Assembly (NCBI GenBank): GCA_009731375.1
Contig: BJOX01000153.1
Coordinates: 376,549 to 440,548, forward strand
Source: Paulinella micropora
Taxonomy: Eukaryota; Cercozoa; Imbricatea; Euglyphida
DNA: 64,000 nt
Direction: 5' to 3'
Positions 1-64,000 of this stretch are shown piece after piece; the first letter of the stretch is position 1; each line of letters begins with the position of its first letter. The notes under the pieces are model-generated. The model was not told where the DNA came from. It searched no databases and saw nothing but the letters and a program-made list of their open reading frames with translations. The translations under genes and the position numbers were made by a program.

Positions 1-279
1 ACTACTACTAACTACTACTACTACTACCTACTACTACTACTACTACCTGCTACTTCTGCACCCCCCTTCATATACATGCATGCGACTCTCCCAACATGAA
101 TGCAACATCAGCAGAAAAAAATCAAACAAATAAAATAGCTAAAATAAATACAATCAATGCAATAATTGATGCCTCTAGGACTGGGAATGGACTGTTTTGG
201 AGTATTGTGGGAAAGGGGAACTGTACAATATGGTGTCCACGCAGGTATATTCAAACATGTATCCATTCACTTATTTATT

Positions 280-416
280 TTTATCGGTCACCTCCACAAA
301 ATGTGCGCAGGTTACCGATAAAACTACATGTGCGGCGCGCCAAATTTGACGTGTTTTGCGGGCTCGCCGGCCGCCGGCCCGGCTCGCCCGCAAAACACGT
401 CAAATTTGTGGCTGGC
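280..416 (+). mobile_element. Element D copy 1 (double hairpin)
   Basis: First hairpin TTTATCGGTCACCT...AGGTTACCGATAAA; second hairpin arms CAAATTTGACGTGTTTTGCG... and its complement around a GC-rich core. It ends 40 bp before the kinase acceptor at 456. Confidence 0.8.
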
Positions 417-456
417 TGGGCGTATAATTTACTATTATTTATTCATTTTATTGCAG

Positions 457-12285
<11,829 letters not shown>

Positions 12286-13377
12286 TTATCGTAGTTTGCC
12301 AAGTTGACCATATCAGTTGACCAAGTTGACCAAATAAGTTGGCCAATTTGACCATATCCCACGATGGGATCTCGGAAATTCTGACAGATTTCCCGAGATT
12401 CCTGTACAGCTGTATATAGCACTTGGATTCGTAGTCGTCTATTGACAAGAAACAGAGTCCGGAAGCGCTTCGTTCTCCCTGCTTATTAATACCTCCGCCA
12501 TTCGTTTCGTGACGAGTGTGAAAGCTCTTATAGTCTTGGTATATAAGAGTTTTCAAAGTTATCACGGCAAAACAAGCAACTTAGGAACAACCACAGAAGT
12601 GTATCCTAACTTTTCAGGAAGTTACTTATTAACTAAATCTATCATACTTCGCGTCAAGTTTTTAAGTTTATTACCATTACTGGTACGGTGTTACTTTTTT
12701 ACGCGATCACTTTTAACTAAGCCTGTCTTTCAAACTTGCAAACTTCAATTTATGTTGACGTGAGACTGACTGCACTTGAACCGCTCAGTCTACTGAATCT
12801 AGTCAGCCACGTGTCCGGGCCATTTTTTACTACGCAAGCACTGTTTTCACCGCGAATGTACGGGAAGCTCCGGCGCGGCCCCGCCGGCGGTCTGTAATAG
12901 TCATCCCCAATGATCAGTAGCTCTTTGAAAAAGTCGGTAATACAACCATTGGCAAACACAATCCGGGCCTCAAAAAGAAGAGAATGATGTCCTGTTATAT
13001 TCAGTTAGCTCAGAGTCCTACACTCCGGCGGCTCGGAGTCTGACTGTGTAATACTGACAGTCACTCAGCGGCAGTGAGCGGCCAATTCAAGTTCAACCAA
13101 GTTTGTTACTGTGACTCAGGAACTGGCCGGCGACATTCAAGTCACGTAGTCACCTATCTACTCCGTCAGTTTAGTCAGGAGGTGATTCATAAGATGATCA
13201 AGTTCTGCCAGTAAGTCTTGCAGTGACTCTAGTAGCCTCCAGTGTTCATCATAGTATCTTGCAGTGACTCAGTAGCCTCCGGCTGAGTGTTCATACCAGT
13301 AAGGAAATAACCACTGTCAACCGGCCGGCCCGCGGGCCCCATTCAATTGAATACACTGCCACACGGCTGGGAGTCAA

Positions 13378-13620
13378 TTGATTGACCTGGCAAAAGTGAT
13401 TATGAATGATTCAGACATGAGCACTCGACTGGACGGTTTCCGGCAGGGAAGTAGACTGATGGCCCATGATCTGTCAATCCGCAAGCCTGACGGTGAACTG
13501 TTCCAGCGTCAGTTTATTCGAGTCAGCATCATCCGGGGCCTTCAACCGTCCTTGTTTGACAGCCGCCGCCGGCGTCACCCCCGTGACACTTGTGAGTTTG
13601 TATACAACTCTTTGTTGTAG
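13378..13620 (+). other. Unidentified 80-codon open frame
   Basis: Starts MIDLAKVIMNDSDMSTRLDG and ends VYNSLL before TAG, in non-repetitive sequence. A second frame at 13654-13893 follows 30 bp later. No family is recognised, and overlapping frames of similar length exist on both strands, so coding status is doubtful. Confidence 0.2.
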
Positions 13621-15097
13621 ACAGATACGACTCCAACTCTTATTAAGAACACTGTGGCCGCTGCATTGAGTCCTGACTCTGAAAGAGCAGGTGAAATACC
13701 AGTAAATAGCAGAGCGGACACTTTGTTTATTTATGTAATTTCGAGACAAGCTGTCAAGTTGTCCCTTGCAGCCGAAACAATCCGGGCGGCCCAAATCCCG
13801 CTGTGGGTGACTTGGCAAAGTAACAAAGGATTTCAAAGAGTCGAGTTGGTCTCCGGGGCCGCGGCCGCCGGTTCAAGTCACGTTCAACGGTAGCAGTTTG
13901 GGAATTTTCAAACTTGAGCGGTGGCACTGAGCCCTCAGGCCTCTCGAGAGAGAAAAGAGTTCTGCGTCCTGCAAGAGGGATTAAAGGCTAGATTGCAGGA
14001 CTTAGACTCTCCAGACTAAACGTATAGTCTGCTGAAATAATATATATGTAAATACTTGGCGAAAAAAAAACAGCAGAAAAATTTTGTCGGAAAATTCCAG
14101 GTTCAACACAAAAAAAACGGGGGGGGGAGGGGGGGGGTGTATGTTAGATTCAAGAAAGTCGATGCAATCCGCAACTGTTGTAGCATTAGAAAAAAAGAGA
14201 AACGTAATACGCATACGCATTAAATCATCACTAGAAAACAACAAGCTGCAAAGGCAAGACAAATGTTGGAACGGATGAGCACGGGCATGCTTGCAGACAC
14301 AAACGTGTGCACCAGACACAAGATAAAATGCAAACGAAAAGGGCTGGATAAGACAAGACAGTACAAGCCCGCACACGACAACAAAGAACAAACAAACAAC
14401 AAACCAAATAGCAAACAAACAACAACAAACAAAAAACAACACAAACAAACAAACAACAAACAAACAAACAAACAAACAAACAAAAGCAAACAACAAACAA
14501 CAAACAACAAGCAACGACAAGCAACAAGCAACAACAAGCAACAACAAACAGCAGAACGAAAAAAGAAACACAGACAGAAAGAAAGAATGCAAGCAAGCAA
14601 GCAAGCTAGCAAGGGAGGAAGCAAGAAAGGAATAGGAAAGGAAGTAGGAAAGGAAATAAAAGAAGAAAGAAAGAGAGAAAGAAAGGAAAGGAAGAAATGA
14701 AGCAAGAAAGAAAGTGCAAAAAGGTTAAGGAAGGAAGGAAGGAAGGAAGGAAGGAACAACGCAACAAGGTATTTCGCGCATGACAATACAATATGACAGA
14801 GACTACACAAAATAAAACAATCTTTTTTCTAGGTACGACAACAAAGGCGGACAAGAAGATAAGTATTCTCTTATTCAAAGTTGATCAGTGGAAAGAAACT
14901 GCAGAAAGAGGCAGGGAAGCAGGCAGAGAAGTTAAGCACACAGATAGACAGGTAGATGAACAGACAGACACGCTAACAGACCAAGAGACTGACAACCAAC
15001 TAACAGACAAACAAACTTTGAAACCACAAGACAAAACAGAATGCTTTGAAAGTGACAGACAAAGAGCGGATAAGATCATGGCTAGATAAAATGTAAC

Positions 15098-15441
15098 CTA
15101 CAATACATACATACCATGCATACATACGATACATACATACAATACATACATACAATACATACATACAATACATACATACAAAACATACATACAATACATA
15201 CATACAATACATACGTACAATACATACATACACACACTGCATACTTACATACACTACATACATACTAGACATACACTACATACCTAGCATACATACACTA
15301 CATACATACAATACATACATACAATACATACATACTATGCATACATACAATACATACATACAATACATACATACAATACATACATACAATACATACATAC
15401 AATACATACATACAATACATACATACAATACATACATAATT
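15098..15441 (+). repeat. (ACATACAAT)n array
   Basis: About thirty 9-bp units with CGATAC, CTATGC and CACTGC variants. Confidence 0.88.
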
Positions 15442-15997
15442 AGCTTGAGAGAGTACGTAGGCCTCTACATGTTTGGGTCTTTCAGAAACCCGCCAGACCC
15501 TTCCTGACAACGACCTGCAGTTAAGTACTCTGTGAATGTCTCGCGAGATACAATCTAGACATTGCGATCTGTCAACATAAATTCATCTGCAAGTAATTAT
15601 GCAAAAAATGACTGAGCTAGATTGAAAGTCGTTTTATGTACACACAACCCCACAGTTTATGAAGATGTCACTGATCCATTGCAGGATTGGTTGCGAGACG
15701 TTCTTCGGAAAGATGGCCGGCCCATCCGCATTTTCTTTCTTCATGATTCGGTCGTCGCTCAAACATTTAATTAAAGAAACTACATTTTGTTCCAGTTTCT
15801 CATTTCCCTGCACGTACTCGTACTTACTTCCTGATTTTCCACACCCCATTCGGACTGACAAGAATTTGGAACATAATTTTGATTTGAGGTTTGCAAGTTC
15901 AGTAAGTTCACATCTTTCTATCTTTTGCTTACTTGTCTTTCCTTGTTTAGTGAAAAGGTTCAGCCCAGCTTCATCCAAAGTCGGGCGAACTTCATAC

Positions 15998-37681
<21,684 letters not shown>

Positions 37682-37717
37682 TTATTATTGTTGTTGTTGT
37701 TGTTGTTGTTATTATTA

Positions 37718-37761
<44 letters not shown>

Positions 37762-37823
37762 CATTATTGTTATTGTTGTTGTTGTTGTTGTTGTTGTTAT
37801 TATTATTATTGTTGTTGTTGTTG

Positions 37824-37876
<53 letters not shown>

Positions 37877-37884
37877 GTTATTAT

Positions 37885-38115
37885 GGACACCGTGATAGCC
37901 CAGTGGTCAAGTTCTACCATCTGGGCCCTGTCGCCAGTTCGATTCCCGTCGGTGCCACCAGTATTTTCATTGAACATACCGGCCCGTCTGGAAGTGTTGG
38001 AACTGCCCGTGCGGGGGTGTCATTAGAGCCTATCGTCAATTCTTCGTACTCCCCTCACGGGTGAGACGATGGAGGCGCATGTGCAGATTTGCATCAGCCA
38101 TTGACAGAGAAGCAC

Positions 38116-38116
<1 letters not shown>
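37885..38116 (+). mobile_element. SINE A, full copy just after gene 2
   Basis: Complete element 204 bp after the gene 2 stop codon, separated from it only by TTG/ATT repeats. Confidence 0.88.
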
Positions 38117-38980
<864 letters not shown>

Positions 38981-38981
38981 G

Positions 38982-39138
38982 TCGTCGTCGCCTTCAACAA
39001 CATCGCCATCGATATAATTATCATAATATAGACATGGAAGTACGTAACTACTTACTTACTTACTTACTTACTTACTCACTTACTTACTTAACTGCTGCAA
39101 TTGCGCCAAAACGTTCGTATATTATACATACATGTAAT

Positions 39139-39170
<32 letters not shown>

Positions 39171-39333
39171 TACACACACACATACATACACACATACATA
39201 CACACATACATACACACATACATAAATACATACATACATACATACATATATACATACATACATACATACATACAGCACACATACATACATACATACATAC
39301 ATACATACATACATGCATACATACATGCATACA

Positions 39334-39366
<33 letters not shown>

Positions 39367-39460
39367 GCACACATACATACATATATGCACACATACATAC
39401 ATACATACATATACACATACAATCTAGACATGAAGGTCAGCAACTGCGCCAAAGCATTCA
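38982..39460 (+). repeat. FYVE exon fragments and (CATA)n
   Basis: GACATGGAAGTACGTAACTA at 39031, ACTGCTGCAATTGCGCCAAA at 39091 and GACATGAAGGTCAGCAACTG at 39428. The short unique stretch 38974-39013 (CGTTGTCGTCGTCGCCTTCA onward) in frame with the FYVE Asp reads VVAFNNIAI-D and may be the missing upstream codons. Confidence 0.7.
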
Positions 39461-40450
39461 TACATACATACATACATACATACATACATGCATGCATACA
39501 TACATACATACATGCATACATACATACATACATACATGCATACATACACAGACACATACATACATACATACATACATACATACACAGACACCTACATACA
39601 TACATACCTACATACCTACATACATACATACCTACATACCTACATACATACATACCTACATACATACATACATAACATACGTACATACATAACATACATA
39701 CATACATATATACATACCTACATATTATCATACATATATACATACCTACATATTATCTACAAATGGTACATACGTAACACTGTGTAGACATGCATACATA
39801 CACACATACATACATACATACAAACATGCATACATACATACATAACATACATACATACATATATACATACCTACATATTATCTACAAATGGTACATACAT
39901 AACACTGTGTAGACATACATACATACATACATACATACATACATACATACATACATAACATACATACATACATATATACATTACCTACATATTATGTACA
40001 AATGGTACATACATAACACTGTGTAGACATACATACATACATACATACATACATACATGCATACATGCATACATACATACATGCATACATATTATCTGCA
40101 AATGGTACATACATAACACTATGTAGACATGCATACATACACACATACATACATACATACATACATGCATACATTCATACATACATACCTACATATTATC
40201 TACAAATGGTACATACATAACACTGTGTAGACATACATACATATACATCATACATACATACATGCATACATACGTACATACATACATACATACATACATA
40301 TATACATATATACATATATACATATTATCTACAAATGGTACATACATAACACTGTGTAGACAGACATACATACACACATACATACATACATACATACATG
40401 CATACATACATACATACCTACATATTATCTACAAATGGTACATACATAAC
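39461..40450 (+). repeat. Array of ~37-bp kernel plus (CATA)n
   Basis: CTACATATTATCTACAAATG then GTACATACATAACACTGTGTAGACA recurs at about 39740, 39868, 39978, 40082, 40190, 40321 and 40424. The same kernel occurs inverted in gene 2 at 33004-33051. Confidence 0.85.
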
Positions 40451-40942
40451 AGTGCTCCGGCCTAAAACCAAACCCCCTATAATGACGATTTTGCGTCCGC
40501 CGTTAATCGCGCGCAGCGCAAGGGCTAAACAGGCAACCAACTCCTGACCATGGCTGATGAAGTCGGGGCGTGATGCAAAGGGTTGATGAAGTCGGGGTTG
40601 TAGAAGGTAACTCACAACGAGCGTGAACTCCTGAAACCTCGGCTTACAAGCGCATCATCTCCTTAGGGCACACGCTCCTGGGGAGTGTTCTAGTGTTGTC
40701 CCGTATAGTTCAAAAGGGCTCGGCTACCTTTCGGCTTGAACTGGGCACAGACACCAACCACAGCGAGACAGTCGTTGGTGTGCAGCTTGGCCGGTGCTGA
40801 AAGTTCTTGTCCGGCGGTAGTATAGGAGGCCATGGCTTTTCAAGCTAAGCCACGCCCATAGATTAAACATGAAACATATATAATACCAAAATAGGTCTAT
40901 AGGTAGATAGTACAGATCGAGACATAGGCTAATCAATCGACC

Positions 40943-40960
<18 letters not shown>
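40451..40960. other. Unique-looking 0.5-kb stretch between genes 2 and 3
   Basis: Balanced-composition sequence (CTCCGGCCTAAAACCAAACC to TAAACATGAAACATATATAA) without exon-like frames. It has a short direct repeat TGATGAAGTCGGGG (40556 and 40584). The first exon or promoter of gene 3 could be here or just upstream, but no start exon is recognisable. Confidence 0.5.
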
Positions 40961-40976
<16 letters not shown>

Positions 40977-41012
40977 TTATCTATCTATCTTGTATTAATA
41001 CCTTATCCAGAC

Positions 41013-41200
41013 ATGATAATGTCAAATGAAAATTTTTCGGAAATATTTCGGCCAGTGATTTTTTTTCATCGCAGAATACGTTGTTTTTGCGCAAAACTTT
41101 GGGGTGGCCGGAATTCTTCCCTAGTCTTTTCACCGCAAAATACGTTTTTTTTTCCAAAATTTGATGTGGTCGAAATTCTTCACTTTTGCGGACATACATA
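41013..41200 (+). mobile_element. Element E copy 2
   Basis: Contains ATTTCGGCCAGTGATTTTTT, CGCAGAATACGTTGTTTTTG and GTGGCCGGAATTCTTCCCTA, shared with the copy at 47974; ends GTCGAAATTCTTCAC. Related to copy 1 by its ends and the GGCCGGAATTCTTCCC block. Confidence 0.65.
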
Positions 41201-41469
41201 ACGGTAGATATGGAAGTGCGTAACTGTATGAAACTGCATGAAGACCTTCACACATACATACATACATACATACATACATACATACATACATACATAAATA
41301 CATACATACATACATACATACATACATACATACATACATGCATGCATACATGCATGCATACGTACGTACATACATACATACATACATACATACACAGTTG
41401 CTTACCTCGATGTCTAGATAATATATCTATGTCTGTATGTATACATAAATATACATATGTTATATCTAG

Positions 41470-63840
<22,371 letters not shown>

Positions 63841-63842
63841 CT

Positions 63843-63903
<61 letters not shown>

Positions 63904-63908
<5 letters not shown>

Positions 63909-64000
63909 ATATCTGAGGCGTACTGATGCAGCTAATGGCATATCCTCAACGGACATAAGCCTCCAATACCCTTGTTCGAGGTCCTCCACCCCCCCGTGTC
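63904..64000 (+). mobile_element. Element B, start of a copy running off the window
   Basis: (AAT)n then ACTATATCTGAGGCGTACTG to the window end. Confidence 0.78.

Larger units (their letters stand above)
12286..15997. other. Region between genes 1 and 2: mostly unique, no confirmed gene
   Basis: 12290-14080 is the least repetitive stretch here. It holds a run of GTTGACCA/ATTTGACCATAT units (12299-12356), a direct repeat CTTGCAGTGACTC...AGTAGCCTCC (13216 and 13257), and short open frames without recognised homology. 14100-14130 is G-rich. 14380-14760 is (CAAA)n/(AAGG)n. 15100-15440 is (CATACAATA)n. The gene 2 promoter is presumably in 15440-15997; no core element can be called. Confidence 0.7.

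Overview
This is a repeat-saturated window from a eukaryotic nuclear genome. Spliceosomal GT-AG introns, very short phase-consistent exons, tRNA-derived SINEs with (ATT)n tails and enormous tri-, tetra- and pentanucleotide arrays rule out a prokaryote or organelle. The protein families (kinase with a HLD catalytic loop, TH1-PH-RGS protein, FYVE-PH-nucleotidyl cyclase) suggest a unicellular eukaryote, but the sequence alone does not fix the lineage. Fifteen runs of N interrupt the window, nearly all inside or beside repeats.

Three protein-coding genes can be assembled by hand, all on the + strand. Nearly every long uninterrupted reading frame here is a stop-free microsatellite; the true coding sequence is in exons of 33 to about 500 bp whose reading phases join exactly. 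Gene 1 (457-12285) is the C-terminal part of a protein kinase: eight exons run from the helix before the catalytic loop, through HLD, DFG and APE, to a Ser-rich tail and stop. Its N-lobe lies upstream of the window. Gene 2 (15998-37681) appears to have both ends: a TH1-like domain, a linker, a PH domain and a complete RGS domain. About 1.2-1.3 kb of coding sequence is spread over 21.7 kb. Gene 3 (41470 to beyond 61843) encodes a FYVE-type zinc finger split over three exons, a short coiled segment, a PH domain split over four exons, a Ser-rich linker, and the first strand of a class III adenylate/guanylate cyclase domain. It continues past the window. The three genes form a membrane and G-protein/cyclic-nucleotide signalling neighbourhood: phosphoinositide-binding domains (TH1, PH, FYVE), an RGS domain, a cyclase and a kinase.

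The introns carry six families of interspersed repeat: A, a tRNA-derived SINE with (ATT)n tail (13 copies or fragments); B, a ~420-bp element ending in AAT/ATT repeats (9); C, an element with ~210-bp direct terminal repeats next to (CTAT)n (6); D, a compact double-hairpin element (5); E, a ~180-bp TIR element (3); F, a ~1-kb nested inverted-repeat element (1).

The most striking property is that the edges of real exons have been copied together with the adjoining tetranucleotide repeat, giving arrays of truncated 'decoy' exon starts or ends (2 to about 20 copies) in all three genes. In addition, four of five copies of element D lie 27-40 bp upstream of a genuine splice acceptor, in gene orientation. 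Both patterns look like traces of how these introns are built and enlarged, and I did not recognise either as a described element or mechanism.
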